Assembly: GCF_003665435.1 (NCBI RefSeq)
Contig: NZ_CP023408.1
Span: forward strand, 372,001 to 436,000
Origin: Streptomyces fungicidicus
Lineage (GTDB): Bacteria; Actinomycetota; Actinomycetes; Streptomycetales; Streptomycetaceae
Length of the DNA: 64,000 nucleotides
Direction: 5' to 3'
Part shown: positions 1-8,899 of the stretch, one piece after another
Layout: each line of letters begins with the position of its first letter
Numbering within the stretch: position 1 is the stretch's first letter
Program-made: the position numbers and the translations under genes
The notes under the pieces: generated by a model
Seen by the model: the letters and a program-made list of their open reading frames with translations, nothing else
The model's database searches: none
What the model was told of the DNA's origin: nothing

Positions 1-383
1 TCGGACTGCACACCCCCGCCCGGCTGTTCGAGCGGGACAACGACGCCGTACGCGAGGAACTCCTGAAGTCGACGCTCGCCCAGCTCGACGCCCATCTGGC
101 CGAACCGCTCGCCGACTGCCTGGCCACCGACGCCGACGGACGGCCCTGCCTGGAGGCGCGGTCCCCGCTGGACCTGGAGCGCGACCTCGGACTGCCCGGC
201 GGCAACATCTTCCACCGCGAACTGTCCTGGCCCTACGCCCAGGAGGGCACCGGCCGCTGGGGCGTGGAGACCCGGCACGCCAACGTCCTGCTGTGCGGCG
301 CGGGCGCGGTGCGCGGCGGCGGGGTGAGCGGGGTGCCGGGGCACAACGCGGCCATGGCGGTGCTGGAGGCGGGGGAGGGCTGA
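1..383 (+). CDS. FAD-dependent oxidoreductase (phytoene-desaturase-like), C-terminal part
   Basis: This gene enters from the left edge; only its last 126 codons are visible, ending at a TGA at 381-383. The visible part looks like the C-terminal end of a COG1233-type NAD(P)/FAD oxidoreductase (phytoene dehydrogenase/carotenoid isomerase relatives). It has a GNIFHRELSWPY segment followed by a terminal flavin-closing motif, NVLLCGAGAVRGGGVSGVPG, then a helix ending AMAVLEA. In this family that glycine-rich segment contacts the FAD near the C terminus. The substrate cannot be inferred. The dinucleotide-binding N terminus lies outside the window, so it cannot be judged intact. Confidence 0.75.
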   Translation, partial: GLHTPARLFERDNDAVREELLKSTLAQLDAHLAEPLADCLATDADGRPCLEARSPLDLERDLGLPGGNIFHRELSWPYAQEGTGRWGVETRHANVLLCGAGAVRGGGVSGVPGHNAAMAVLEAGEG

Positions 384-396
384 CCCGCCGCCCCGC

Positions 397-2175
397 TCAG
401 CCGTCCGACCGGGTCCAGCCCTCCGCCCGGACCCGTGCCGCGTCCGCCCGGCGGCCGTCGTCGAAGAGCCGGCCGTCCGGCGTCCCGACGCGCAGCGCGT
501 CGACGTAGGCGCCGCGTCCGACGTACAGCCGGTCCGTGGTGTACCGCCAGCGCAGGGCGAGAGCGGGCGCGGCGGGGAGCGCCGCGCCGACTTCGTGCCA
601 GACCCGGCCCGACCAGCCGGTGGCCGTGCCCGCCGGGTGCGGCTCCGGCTGCCCGCCCGGCCGGCTCGTGGTGAACGGCACCGCCCGCCAGCTGGTGCCG
701 CCGTCCGCGGAGGCCTCCAGGGCCAGGACGTCGGCGCCGGGCTCCGTGTCCCACCACAGGGCGCAGCGCAGCCGTGCCGCGCCGGACGAGGTGTCCAGCG
801 CGGGCAGAGTGAGCGTCGCGGTCGCCGAACCGGCCATCCCGGAGAACCACGCCGTGCGCCCCCGCGCGGGCCGGACCGGCACCGCGCGGGCCAGCTGATT
901 CGCCGCGGCCACCCGGGGAGCCGACCCGGAGCGCCAGCCGCGCACCGGGTGCACGGAGTTGCCCAGCACCACGAGGAACGAGTCGGTCGTCGGGTCGAGC
1001 ACCAGCGAGGTCCCGGTGAAGCCGGTGTGGCCCGCGGTGCGCGGGGTGGCCATCGCGCCCATGTACCAGTGCTGGTACAGCTCGAAGCCCAGACCGTGCT
1101 CGTCGCCGGGGAAGGCGGTGTTGAAGTCGGTGAACATCAGCTCCACCGACTCCGGGGCGAGGATCCGCTCCCGGCCGTAGGCGCCGCCGTTGAGCAGGGT
1201 CCGCCCGAGGACCGCCAGGTCCCAGGCGCTCGAGAACACGCCCGCGTGCCCGGCGACGCCGCCCAGGCTGTGGGCGTTCTCGTCGTGCACCTCGCCCCAC
1301 ACCAGGCCCCGGTCGAGCCCGGACCACGGCCTGCGGGCGTCCTCGGTGGCCGCGATCCCCGGCTTCCAGGAGGCGGGAGGGTTGTAGCGGGTGCGGCGCA
1401 TGCCCAGCGGGCCGGTGATCTCCTCGGCCAGCAGGGTGTCGAGGGAGCGGCCGGTGACCTCCTCCAGGACCAGCTGGAGCGAGATCAGGTTGAGGTCCGA
1501 GTACAGATAGGCGGTTCCGGGCGGACTGGCCGGCTTCTCGTCGTAGACCAGCCGCACCTTCTCCTCGTACGTCGGCGCGGCGTACAGCGGGATCCAGGAG
1601 CGGAAACCGGAGGTGTGGGTGAGCAGCTGACGGATGGTGACGTCCTGCTTGCCCGCGCGGCCGAAGTCCGGCAGGTACGAGGCGACCGCCGCCTCCAGCT
1701 CCAGCGCGCCCCGCTCGATCTGCTGCACGGCGAGGATCGAGGTGAACAGCTTGGAGACCGAGGCCAGGTCGAAGACGGTGTCCTCGGCCATGGGGATCTG
1801 CTGCTCCGCCGGGAACTCGACACCGGTGTCGGTTTTCTCGTCGTACGCGCTGTAGCGCACCGCCATGCCGATGGGACGGTGCAGCGCGACCGTGCCGCCG
1901 CGCCCGGCGAGCAGCACGGCGCCCGCGTACCAGGGGTGCTCGGGGGACGGGGCGAGGAACGCCTCGGCGTCGGTGACGAGTTGCCGCAGCGGGGCGGAGA
2001 GGAGCCCGGCGCGCCGGGCGGATCCGTGCCGCAGGGTCACGGCGTTGCCGCCCGACGGCGCGGCCGCCGCGGCCGGGTCGGCCGGGAGGGAGGCGAAGGC
2101 CAGCGCGCCGCCCAGGGCCAGCGCGCCGCCGCCGAGCTGACGGCGTGTGATGCCTCTCGCGCCTTCGTTCGCCAT
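397..2175 (-). CDS. Tat-exported serine hydrolase (beta-lactamase/esterase family)
   Basis: A 592-residue protein, long for the family. The N terminus has a twin-arginine signal (TRRQLGG, residues 10-16) and a hydrophobic alanine/leucine stretch to about residue 38, so Tat export is likely. The serine beta-lactamase fold follows, with S139-x-x-K142 in DLASVSKLF as nucleophile and base and a YSDLN tyrosine motif near residue 226. From about residue 430 there is an extra beta-rich domain containing ALWWDTEPGADVLALEAS, resembling accessory domains of secreted hydrolases. Class C-like members include esterases, D-Ala carboxypeptidases and transpeptidase relatives; the substrate is not predictable. 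The ATG has an AGGAACC leader. It lies back to back with the + strand TetR gene. Confidence 0.85.
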   Translation of the reverse strand: MANEGARGITRRQLGGGALALGGALAFASLPADPAAAAAPSGGNAVTLRHGSARRAGLLSAPLRQLVTDAEAFLAPSPEHPWYAGAVLLAGRGGTVALHRPIGMAVRYSAYDEKTDTGVEFPAEQQIPMAEDTVFDLASVSKLFTSILAVQQIERGALELEAAVASYLPDFGRAGKQDVTIRQLLTHTSGFRSWIPLYAAPTYEEKVRLVYDEKPASPPGTAYLYSDLNLISLQLVLEEVTGRSLDTLLAEEITGPLGMRRTRYNPPASWKPGIAATEDARRPWSGLDRGLVWGEVHDENAHSLGGVAGHAGVFSSAWDLAVLGRTLLNGGAYGRERILAPESVELMFTDFNTAFPGDEHGLGFELYQHWYMGAMATPRTAGHTGFTGTSLVLDPTTDSFLVVLGNSVHPVRGWRSGSAPRVAAANQLARAVPVRPARGRTAWFSGMAGSATATLTLPALDTSSGAARLRCALWWDTEPGADVLALEASADGGTSWRAVPFTTSRPGGQPEPHPAGTATGWSGRVWHEVGAALPAAPALALRWRYTTDRLYVGRGAYVDALRVGTPDGRLFDDGRRADAARVRAEGWTRSDG

Positions 2176-2373
2176 GAGGTTCCTCCCGGGTCGTGGCCCA
2201 GCACGGGCTGAAAGAATTTTTCGGGGATCGCCTTGCGGAGTGAAACTTTCCTGTCAGTCGCGGGATGTGTCAATGGGGCGTGCGTGACCGCCGGACGTCG
2301 CGTCAGACGACTCTGGACGTAGTACTCTGACTGGAGTGGTGAGGTCGGGTGTGCTGCGGGCGGAGTGGTGTCA

Positions 2374-2952
2374 GTGGTGAGACGGAACGAGCAGCGGCGG
2401 GCCGCCCTGGTGGACGCGGCCATCGAGGTGCTGGCCCGCGACGGGGCCCGGGGGCTGACGTTCCGGGCGGTGGACACCGAGGCCGGCGTGCCCGTGGGCA
2501 CCGCCTCCAACTACTTCGGCTCGCGCGACGACCTGCTCACCCAGGCGGGCGCCCGGGTCTACGAGCGGCTCCAGCCCGACGAGGAGACCATCGCCCGGCA
2601 GCGGGCCGCGGGGCGCGACCGGGAGGTCTACGCGGGGCTGATGCGTGAACTGGTGGGCCGTATCGCCTCCTTCCGCACCGGCTACCTCGCGCTCCTCGAA
2701 CTGCGCCTGGAGGCCACCCGCCGTCCCGGGCTCCGCCAGGTGCTCACCGAGCGGGTCCGCGCCGACGTCGAGGCCAACGTCCGCTACCACGAGGGGTCCG
2801 GCCTCCCCGGCGACGCCATGGCCGTCAAGCTGCTCTACCTCGCGCTGAACTGGCTGATCGTCGAACAGCTCACCCTGCCGGACGTCTTCACCCCTCAGGA
2901 GCGCGAGCGGCTGGTGACGGCCGCGGTCGAGAGGATCGTGGCCGCCCACTAG
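2374..2952 (+). CDS. TetR/AcrR family transcriptional regulator
   Basis: A 192-residue regulator. The N-terminal helix-turn-helix spans about residues 5-50, with the recognition segment PVGTASNYFGSRDDLL, typical of TetR proteins. The rest is an all-helical ligand-binding domain. I chose GTG 2374 because GGAG lies 8 bases upstream; an in-frame GTG at 2365 would have no spaced ribosome site. Upstream, 2304-2329 carries CAGA-N4-TCTG and two copies of ACTCTG 14 bases apart, which could be its own operator. It is divergent from the Tat serine hydrolase and convergent, 13 bases apart, with the phenylacetate-CoA ligase gene. The effector and targets are unknown. Confidence 0.85.
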   Translation: MVRRNEQRRAALVDAAIEVLARDGARGLTFRAVDTEAGVPVGTASNYFGSRDDLLTQAGARVYERLQPDEETIARQRAAGRDREVYAGLMRELVGRIASFRTGYLALLELRLEATRRPGLRQVLTERVRADVEANVRYHEGSGLPGDAMAVKLLYLALNWLIVEQLTLPDVFTPQERERLVTAAVERIVAAH

Positions 2953-2965
2953 CCCCCGCACGCGG

Positions 2966-4249
2966 TCAGCCGCGGTCCTCGCGCAGGTCCACGATCCGCC
3001 GGATCTTGCCCACCGAGCGTTCCAGCGTCTCCGGGTCGACGATCTCCACCGCGACCGAGACCCCGATGCCGTCCTTCACCGCCGCCGTGACGGACCGCGC
3101 CGCCGCGGCCCGGACCGCCGCGTCCGCGTCGGGGCGGGCCTCCGCCCGGACCGTGAGGGAATCCATCCGGCCCTCCGTGGTGAGGCGGAGCTGGAAGTGC
3201 GGCGCCACGCCCGGTGTGCGCAGCACGATCTCCTCGATCTGCGTGGGGAACAGGTTCACCCCGCGCAGGATCACCATGTCGTCGCTGCGGCCGGTGATCT
3301 TCTCCATCCGCCGGAACACCCGTGCGGTGCCCGGCAGCAGACGGGTCAGGTCCCGCGTCCGGTAACGGACGATGGGCATCGCCTCCTTGGTGAGCGAGGT
3401 GAAGACCAGTTCCCCCTGCTCGCCCTCCGGAAGCACCTCACCGGTGAGCGGGTCGACCACCTCCGGGTAGAAGTGGTCCTCCCAGATGTGCAGGCCGTCC
3501 TTGGTCTCCACGCACTCCTGCGCGACACCCGGGCCGATCACCTCCGACAGCCCGTATATGTCGACCGCGTCGATCGCGCAGCGCTCCTCGATCTCCCGCC
3601 GCATCCGCTCCGTCCACGGCTCCGCGCCGAAGATCCCCACACGCAGCGAGGTGGAGCGCGGATCGACCCCCTGCCGCTCGAACTCGTCGAGCAGGGTGAG
3701 CATGTAGGAGGGGGTCACCATGATGATCGCAGGCTTCAGGTCCTGGATCAGGGTCACCTGGCGGGCCGTCATCCCGCCGGACGCGGGGATCACCGTGCAG
3801 CCGAGCCGCTCGGCGCCGTAGTGGGCGCCCAGACCGCCGGTGAACAGGCCGTAGCCGTACGCCACATGCGCGACGTCTCCCGGCCGGCCGCCCGCCGCGC
3901 GGATGGACCGGGCCACCATGTCCGCCCAGAGGGAGAGGTCGCCCTCCGTGTAGCCGACGACCGTGGGGCGTCCGGTGGTGCCGCTGGAGGCGTGGAGCCG
4001 GCGGACGCGGTCACGGGGCACCGCGAACATGCCGTACGGGTAGTTCTCCCGCAGGTCCGCCTTGGTGGTGAACGGGAACCGCGACAGGTCCGACAGCGAG
4101 CGGCAGTCGTCCGGGTGGACGCCGGCCTTGTCGAAGGACTCCCGGTAGAACGGCACGTTGTCGTACGCGTGCCGCAGGGAGGTGCGCAGCCGCTCCAGCT
4201 GCAGCGCCCGCAGGGCCTCGGGGTCCAGCCGCTCCGCCGGGTCCAGCAT
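2966..4249 (-). CDS. paaK: Phenylacetate-CoA ligase
   Basis: A 427-residue AMP-forming ligase that activates phenylacetate to phenylacetyl-CoA, the entry step of the aerobic phenylacetate pathway. The ATP-binding signature SSGTTGRPTVVGYT and the adenylate-family motifs GLSEVIGPGVAQEC and VRYRTRDL are present. Length and C-terminal domain match PaaK. I take ATG 4249 as start: GAGGAG lies 9 bases upstream, whereas the in-frame ATG at 4294 falls inside a perfect palindromic operator (4284-4301) and has no leader. The gene stands alone; no other paa catabolic genes are in the window, so it may serve another aryl acid or act with genes elsewhere. Confidence 0.9.
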   Translation of the reverse strand: MLDPAERLDPEALRALQLERLRTSLRHAYDNVPFYRESFDKAGVHPDDCRSLSDLSRFPFTTKADLRENYPYGMFAVPRDRVRRLHASSGTTGRPTVVGYTEGDLSLWADMVARSIRAAGGRPGDVAHVAYGYGLFTGGLGAHYGAERLGCTVIPASGGMTARQVTLIQDLKPAIIMVTPSYMLTLLDEFERQGVDPRSTSLRVGIFGAEPWTERMRREIEERCAIDAVDIYGLSEVIGPGVAQECVETKDGLHIWEDHFYPEVVDPLTGEVLPEGEQGELVFTSLTKEAMPIVRYRTRDLTRLLPGTARVFRRMEKITGRSDDMVILRGVNLFPTQIEEIVLRTPGVAPHFQLRLTTEGRMDSLTVRAEARPDADAAVRAAAARSVTAAVKDGIGVSVAVEIVDPETLERSVGKIRRIVDLREDRG

Positions 4250-4283
4250 CAGCACGATCTCCTCGCCCGTCGCACAATTCGGA

Positions 4284-4301
4284 CGACCGATCATTCGGTC
4301 G
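4284..4301. promoter_or_regulatory. Palindromic operator upstream of paaK
   Basis: Perfect inverted repeat CGACCGA-TCAT-TCGGTCG, 35 bases upstream of the chosen paaK start. Half sites of the ACCGA/TCGGT type are reported for TetR-family PaaR repressors of phenylacetate genes in actinobacteria. The regulator here is not identified; the nearest TetR gene is at 2374-2952, convergent with paaK. Confidence 0.65.
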
Positions 4302-4393
4302 CCCCACCGGGATCAGTAAGTCAGCCCACCACCTCCCGAGGCAAGAGCCGGGCCTGCACTTTTTCCCGGGGGCGCTGCCCCGGATCGGGACGG

Positions 4394-6163
4394 TCACGGG
4401 GACGACGGGCCGTACGCCGTCATGAAGCGGTCCCGGAACTCGTCCATGTTCCACCGCGGAGCCCCCGCCGAGGGCTTGAGGCCGTCGCGCCACCCCCACC
4501 CGGCCACCCGCTCCATCACCTTCTCGTCCTTGGCCACGATCGTGACCGGCACATCCCTGCTGGTGCTCCCCGCGGTGACGGTCGGCACCGGCTGGTGGTC
4601 GCCGAGGAAGACCAGCACCGTGTTCTCGTCGCCGTACCGCTCCACCCACCCGGTGAGGCTGTCCAGCGAGTACTCGATGGCCCGCCGGTACTCGGTGCGG
4701 ACCTTCTCCGGGTCCTTCCACACCTCCTTGGGATCCGTGCCCTCCTCCTTGATCCCGTGGAACACCGAGCCGTCACCGAGGTCGTCCCAGTCGATCATCC
4801 GCGCGAGGGGCGACCAGGGGTTGTGGCTGGAGGCCAGGATGATCTCCGCCATGATCGGCTTCCGGTCCGTCCGGCCGTGCTCCAGGCGCTCGAACGCCTC
4901 CAGGCTGAACTGGTCGGGCACGGGCGTCCAGCTGAAGTACGGGCCCCGGTAGCCGAGGTGCTCGGAGTCGTAGACGTGGTCCAGCCCGAAGAATTCGCCC
5001 TCCGGCCAGGCCCGCCGCACTCCGGGCACGATGCCGACGGTGCGCCAGTCGCCCGTCTTGCGGAAGTAGCCGGTGAGGGTCATGCGGTCGCTGGTGGTCA
5101 GACTGCGGTACCGCTGCTGGTTCTTGATCCACAGACCCGACAGGAAGGTGGAGTGCGCCAGCCAGCTCCCCGCGCCCGTCACGGGGGACTTCAGCCAGCC
5201 GCTGCGGGAGGCGAAACCGGCGTCCGCGAGCCTGCGGGTGCCTTCCCGCAGGGTCGCGTCGACCGGCCCGGCCATCGCCGGGTCGTCGATCGCGACCCGC
5301 CCGTAGCTCTCGATGAACGTGAACAGCACGTCCTTGCCGCGCAGTCCGGTCAGCAGCCGGTCCGGCGGTGTCGTGGCGAAGGCGTCGACGGAGGCCTGCT
5401 CGTCGAAGACCCGTGCGTCGCGCAGCCCCGCGCGCACCTGCTCCACCCGGTTGCCCAGCATCTCCGCGGTGCCCTTGGTGGCGACCGGCACCCCGGCCAC
5501 CCGCACACCCAGCGTGACGCAGGTGATCCACGCGACGCCCAGCACCAGCGTCGTCCGGACGGCGACGGGACGGTGGCGGGCCATCAGTCCGGTCAGCCGC
5601 ACCGCCGCCAGCGTCATCAGCACCAGCACCGCCACGAACAGCGCGATCACCCCGGCCACGGCGAGCACCTGCCCGCCCCGGCCGAACGACTCCCGGACGA
5701 ACTCCGCCGCGTCGTCCAGCAGGATCCAGTCGAGCACCCAGTCGAAGGGGCGGGCCAGCACCTGGTAGAAGCCCATGTCCACGAACTTCATCACGGTCAG
5801 CAGACCGAGCAGGACGCCCGAGACCACCGCCGCCGCCCGCCGGAACCGCGGCGGCAGCGCCAGCAGCAGGGTCGCCAGCAGGATGCCCTCGGCGGGCAGC
5901 CGCAGGAACGCGCCGGCGCCGAGCCGCTCCACACGGTTCGGCACCAGGAGGGCGAACAGGATCAGCGCCCCGGCGAGGACGGTCGTCCCGACGGTGACCC
6001 CGCGCGCCGCCCGGGGCCACCGGCGCCGCCAGGCGAACCGGCCCGGCGGCGTGGCGGCCGGTGCGCCCCCGGCGGCCTCCCCGGCCGCCGCCGCGTCGCC
6101 GTCCCGGTCCGCCCCGCCCTCCGCGGTGTCCGGTGTTCGGCGAGGGCGAGTGAAGAGCGACAC
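4394..6163 (-). CDS. Membrane sulfatase-like phosphotransferase (LtaS superfamily)
   Basis: A 589-residue membrane enzyme of the alkaline phosphatase/sulfatase superfamily. After a charged, alanine-rich N terminus there are about five membrane helices (residues 55-235), including ALILFALLVPNRV, AEGILLATLLLALPP and GVIALFVAVLVLMTLAAV. An extracellular catalytic domain follows, with DVLFTFIESYGR (metal-site entry), a TGAGSWLAHSTFLSG segment and the late metal-site motif FLGDHQPVPTV. LtaS-type enzymes move glycerol-phosphate or other phospho-groups onto envelope polymers; the donor is unknown here. I start at GTG 6163, with GGAAGG 9 bases upstream. The same frame stays open further upstream but only as an antisense shadow of the DUF397 gene. 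Confidence 0.8.
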   Translation of the reverse strand: MSLFTRPRRTPDTAEGGADRDGDAAAAGEAAGGAPAATPPGRFAWRRRWPRAARGVTVGTTVLAGALILFALLVPNRVERLGAGAFLRLPAEGILLATLLLALPPRFRRAAAVVSGVLLGLLTVMKFVDMGFYQVLARPFDWVLDWILLDDAAEFVRESFGRGGQVLAVAGVIALFVAVLVLMTLAAVRLTGLMARHRPVAVRTTLVLGVAWITCVTLGVRVAGVPVATKGTAEMLGNRVEQVRAGLRDARVFDEQASVDAFATTPPDRLLTGLRGKDVLFTFIESYGRVAIDDPAMAGPVDATLREGTRRLADAGFASRSGWLKSPVTGAGSWLAHSTFLSGLWIKNQQRYRSLTTSDRMTLTGYFRKTGDWRTVGIVPGVRRAWPEGEFFGLDHVYDSEHLGYRGPYFSWTPVPDQFSLEAFERLEHGRTDRKPIMAEIILASSHNPWSPLARMIDWDDLGDGSVFHGIKEEGTDPKEVWKDPEKVRTEYRRAIEYSLDSLTGWVERYGDENTVLVFLGDHQPVPTVTAGSTSRDVPVTIVAKDEKVMERVAGWGWRDGLKPSAGAPRWNMDEFRDRFMTAYGPSSP

Positions 6164-6388
6164 CCGGAGGGTCCTTCCGTGCGGTCCTGCGATGGCATGG
6201 CGAACGGGGCCCGGTGGGGGCCCGCCCCCACCAGTACGTCGGCGGACCGCCGACGGTTCAACGCCCCCGGCGCGGTGTGCGCCGCCCGTCCCGGCCCCCG
6301 CGCGGAAAGGTACTTTTCGCGCGGCCTGTCGGGGGCGGGGGCCGGTCGCTAGGCTGACCGCGGACGACGAATCGGGAGGAGCACGGAC

Positions 6389-6631
6389 GTGGCCGAGAGC
6401 ACCACCCAGCAGCGCCCGCTCACGGGCTGGGACAAGCCGGAGCTGGACCTCAGCAATGCGCAGTGGCAGTCCAGCAGCCGCGGCCTGGGCGATGTCCAGA
6501 TCGCCTTCGTGGAGGGCTTCATCGCCATGCGCAACAGTCGCAGCCCACAGAGCCCTTCCCTGATCTTCACGCCCGCCGAGTGGGGAGCGTTCGTGTCCGG
6601 AGCCCGGGAGGGGGAGTTCGACCTGACGTGA
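6389..6631 (+). CDS. DUF397 domain protein (orphan)
   Basis: An 80-residue DUF397 protein. Family hallmarks are the paired tryptophan/serine N terminus (NAQWQSSSRG), the IAFVEGFIAMRNS segment, and a C-terminal FTPAEWGAFVSGAREGEFD block. DUF397 proteins usually sit next to an XRE regulator and are thought to modulate it (WhiJ/BldB-like networks in Streptomyces). The start is GTG 6389 with GGGAGG 9 bases upstream; a TAGGCT -10-like hexamer precedes it near 6350. No helix-turn-helix partner is adjacent: its neighbours are the divergent sulfatase gene and a universal stress protein. Confidence 0.85.
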   Translation: MAESTTQQRPLTGWDKPELDLSNAQWQSSSRGLGDVQIAFVEGFIAMRNSRSPQSPSLIFTPAEWGAFVSGAREGEFDLT

Positions 6632-6765
6632 GCGGGGCCGCCGCGGAGGTGTTCCGCGCGATTTTCCGGACACGCGATCCGAAGTGACCGTCCCCGGCCC
6701 GTGCCTGAGTCACGCTGGCCGGGGGACGGCGAGGACCGAAGGCCGTGTCCGGAAGGCGAGGAACC

Positions 6766-7659
6766 ATGAACACCCAGCCGGTCGTCGCGGCGGTCGACGG
6801 TTCGCAGGACAGCCTGCGCGCCCTGGAGTGGGCGCTCGACGCCGCACACCGGCGCGAGGCCCCGCTGCGGATCGTGCACGTACGCCAGTACGCGCCCTGG
6901 GCCCAGCCCGAAGTGCTGGCGGCCGGGCCGCCCGACCCCGACGACGACCCCGTCCTGGACCAGGTCCGCGACCACCTCGCGGAGCGCGCCGGCCTGCCGG
7001 CCGTCGAGTACCTCGCGATGGAGGGGGCGCCCGGGGCGCTGCTGCCCGAGGTGGGCGCCACGGCCCGGATGCTGGTGCTCGGCTCCCGGGGGCGCGGCGG
7101 CTTCGCCAGCCTGCTGCTCGGCTCCAACTCGCTGGCCGCGGCCCGCGACGCCGAGTGCCCCGTCGTCGTCGTGCCCCCGCCCGGGCGCGGGGACGGGGAG
7201 GAGAAGGCCGCCGGGCCCGGGCGGCCGGTGGTGGCCGGTGTGAACGCCGACAGCCCCGACGAGGCCACGCTCGCCTTCGCCTTCGACGAGGCGGCCCTGC
7301 GCGGCGCCCCGCTGCGGATCGTCGCCGCCTATCCGTGGCCGCTGCAGACCTGGATGCTGCCCGGCGAGATGCCGCCGCCGGAGATCGACCAGGGCGCCGT
7401 CGAGCACGAGACGCGGACGCTGGCCGAGGGCTTCCTCGCCCCGCACCGGGAACGGCACCCCGGGGTCACCGCCGAGACCGACGTGCTGCCCGGAGACGCC
7501 GCCGGTCACCTGGTCGAGGCGTCCCGGGACGCCGAGCTGGTCGTCGTCGGCCGTCACCGCCGCCGGCTGCTGGCTCCCGCCCGCATGATGGGTTCCGTCA
7601 CCCAGGCGGTGCTGCTCCACGCGGCGAGCCCGGTCGCGGTCGTCCCGGCTCCGGCGTAG
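6766..7659 (+). CDS. Universal stress protein, two tandem UspA domains
   Basis: A 297-residue protein with two UspA folds (residues 1-140 and 155-297). The first has an intact nucleotide-binding motif G-x2-G-x9-G-S in LGSRGRGGFASLLLGSNS, followed by CPVVVVP. The second (VVGRHRRRLLAPARMMGS) deviates from the glycine pattern and may not bind ATP. Tandem Usp proteins of actinobacteria are usually linked to dormancy, hypoxia or stationary phase. ATG 6766 follows GGAAGGCGAGGAA, a strong ribosome site. A second tandem Usp is at 51124-51996. Confidence 0.92.
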   Translation: MNTQPVVAAVDGSQDSLRALEWALDAAHRREAPLRIVHVRQYAPWAQPEVLAAGPPDPDDDPVLDQVRDHLAERAGLPAVEYLAMEGAPGALLPEVGATARMLVLGSRGRGGFASLLLGSNSLAAARDAECPVVVVPPPGRGDGEEKAAGPGRPVVAGVNADSPDEATLAFAFDEAALRGAPLRIVAAYPWPLQTWMLPGEMPPPEIDQGAVEHETRTLAEGFLAPHRERHPGVTAETDVLPGDAAGHLVEASRDAELVVVGRHRRRLLAPARMMGSVTQAVLLHAASPVAVVPAPA

Positions 7660-7728
7660 CCGCGGGAGTCCCGGCCCACCCTTCCGCCCCCTGCCGCACG
7701 GGCCGGGGGCGCCCTTATCATCGGCCCC

Positions 7729-8331
7729 ATGCGGGACTCGATCACCGGCGACGCACGGCTCGCCCTGGACCTCGCCCTCACCGTCCGGCACGACGGCGCC
7801 GGGGGAGTGGCCGACGACCTGGCCGGGCCCGCCGGCCTCACCGCCTGGGTGCGCGCGCACCCGGACACGCTCCCCGCCGCGGACGCCTTCGTCGCGGACG
7901 AGGACCAGCTCACCGCCGTCCGCGACCTGCGCACCGCCCTGCGCACCCTCTTCGCCCACGCCGTCCGCCCCGCACGGCCCAGTCCCGCGGACGCGACCCG
8001 CCTGCTCCCCGTCCCCGAGGCGCTCCGGCGACTGAACGAGGCGGCCGCCCGCACCCCCACCGTCCCGGTCCTGGCCTGGGACGAGGGCGGCGAGCCCGCG
8101 GTGCGCCGGCGTCCCGTCCCGGACGGGGGCGGCGACCTGGCCGCCGCCCTCGCGCAGGCCGCCATCGGGTTCCTCTCCGGCCCCGGCCGGCAGCTCCTGC
8201 GCGCCTGCCACGCCCCGGGCTGTGTGCGCTACTTCCTCAAGGAGCACCCGCGCCAGGAGTGGTGCAAGCCGTCCTGCGGCAACCGCGCCCGGGTCGCCCG
8301 TCACCACGAGCGGCACGGCCGCTCCGGGTAG
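7729..8331 (+). CDS. CGNR zinc-finger / ABATE-domain regulator
   Basis: A 200-residue protein with the N-terminal stress-responsive ABATE-like region (DLALTVRHDG, later LRDLRTALRTLF) and a C-terminal CGNR zinc finger with cysteines in CHAPGCVRYF and CKPSCGNRARVARHH. The CGNR module is a predicted DNA-binding domain, so this is probably a transcription factor with a small-molecule sensor. The start ATG has no Shine-Dalgarno sequence, but TATCAT lies at 7716-7721, seven bases upstream, so the mRNA is probably leaderless. Targets are unknown. Confidence 0.85.
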   Translation: MRDSITGDARLALDLALTVRHDGAGGVADDLAGPAGLTAWVRAHPDTLPAADAFVADEDQLTAVRDLRTALRTLFAHAVRPARPSPADATRLLPVPEALRRLNEAAARTPTVPVLAWDEGGEPAVRRRPVPDGGGDLAAALAQAAIGFLSGPGRQLLRACHAPGCVRYFLKEHPRQEWCKPSCGNRARVARHHERHGRSG

Positions 8332-8388
8332 CCGGGGCGGCCGTCGCCCGACCGTCCGTACGCGGGTCCGGGCACGTACCATGGCGGC

Positions 8389-8886
8389 ATGTCGTTCCTC
8401 CGCCGCCGCAGTGCCACCCCCGCCGGGCCCGACTTCGACGTACTGGCCATGGACCCGGGCGACTGGCCCGGCAATCTGGGCGCCGGGCTGCTGCCCGCCC
8501 CCGACGGAACCTGCCAGGGCGTCTTCCTGCGCTACGACCTGTTCGGCGGCCGCGGCCCCGCGATGGTCATCGGCAATCTGCCCGAGGGCTCCCCGGCCCG
8601 CGACCTGCCCGAGGGCGAGGTCCCCTTCGAGGTCGGACAGCTGCTGCTGGCGCTGGAGAACGACGAGGAGATCACCGTCGTCGGCACCGAGGACGTGCCG
8701 GTGATGCAGGGCGACAACCTGCTGATCGTGCGCCGCGTCAAGCTCTCCGAGGGTCGGATCTCCTGTGTGCAGTTCGACCGCAGCGACAACGTCCTGGTGA
8801 CCATCGCCGCCTGGGACCGCCCCATCACCGACGACCTGTACGCCCTCCTGAAGCCGCTTCCGGCGGAACTCTTCCAGCAGGGCTGA
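8389..8886 (+). CDS. Conserved hypothetical protein (165 aa)
   Basis: A soluble 165-residue protein with no domain I recognise and no signal peptide or membrane helix. It begins with a basic stretch (MSFLRRRS), then an acidic, mixed alpha/beta sequence with VGQLLLALENDEEITVVGTEDVPVMQG and ends DDLYALLKPLPAELFQQG. Codon use matches its neighbours, and a strong hairpin terminator follows 14 bases after the stop. A TACCAT hexamer at 8377-8382 sits seven bases before the ATG, which has no ribosome site, so translation is probably leaderless. I think it is a Streptomyces-typical housekeeping hypothetical. Confidence 0.75.
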   Translation: MSFLRRRSATPAGPDFDVLAMDPGDWPGNLGAGLLPAPDGTCQGVFLRYDLFGGRGPAMVIGNLPEGSPARDLPEGEVPFEVGQLLLALENDEEITVVGTEDVPVMQGDNLLIVRRVKLSEGRISCVQFDRSDNVLVTIAAWDRPITDDLYALLKPLPAELFQQG

Positions 8887-8899
8887 CGCCTTCCCGTAC

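Noticed and set aside
4250..4393. Weak hairpin near 4364-4385 as terminator of the sulfatase gene
   Set aside because: Only six or seven paired bases with an imperfect stem; too weak to call beside the strong hairpins elsewhere.
3197..6352. Very long + strand open frame antisense to paaK and the sulfatase gene
   Set aside because: It is rich in Arg/His/Pro, with no domain, and mirrors two clear minus-strand genes; high GC makes such shadow frames common.
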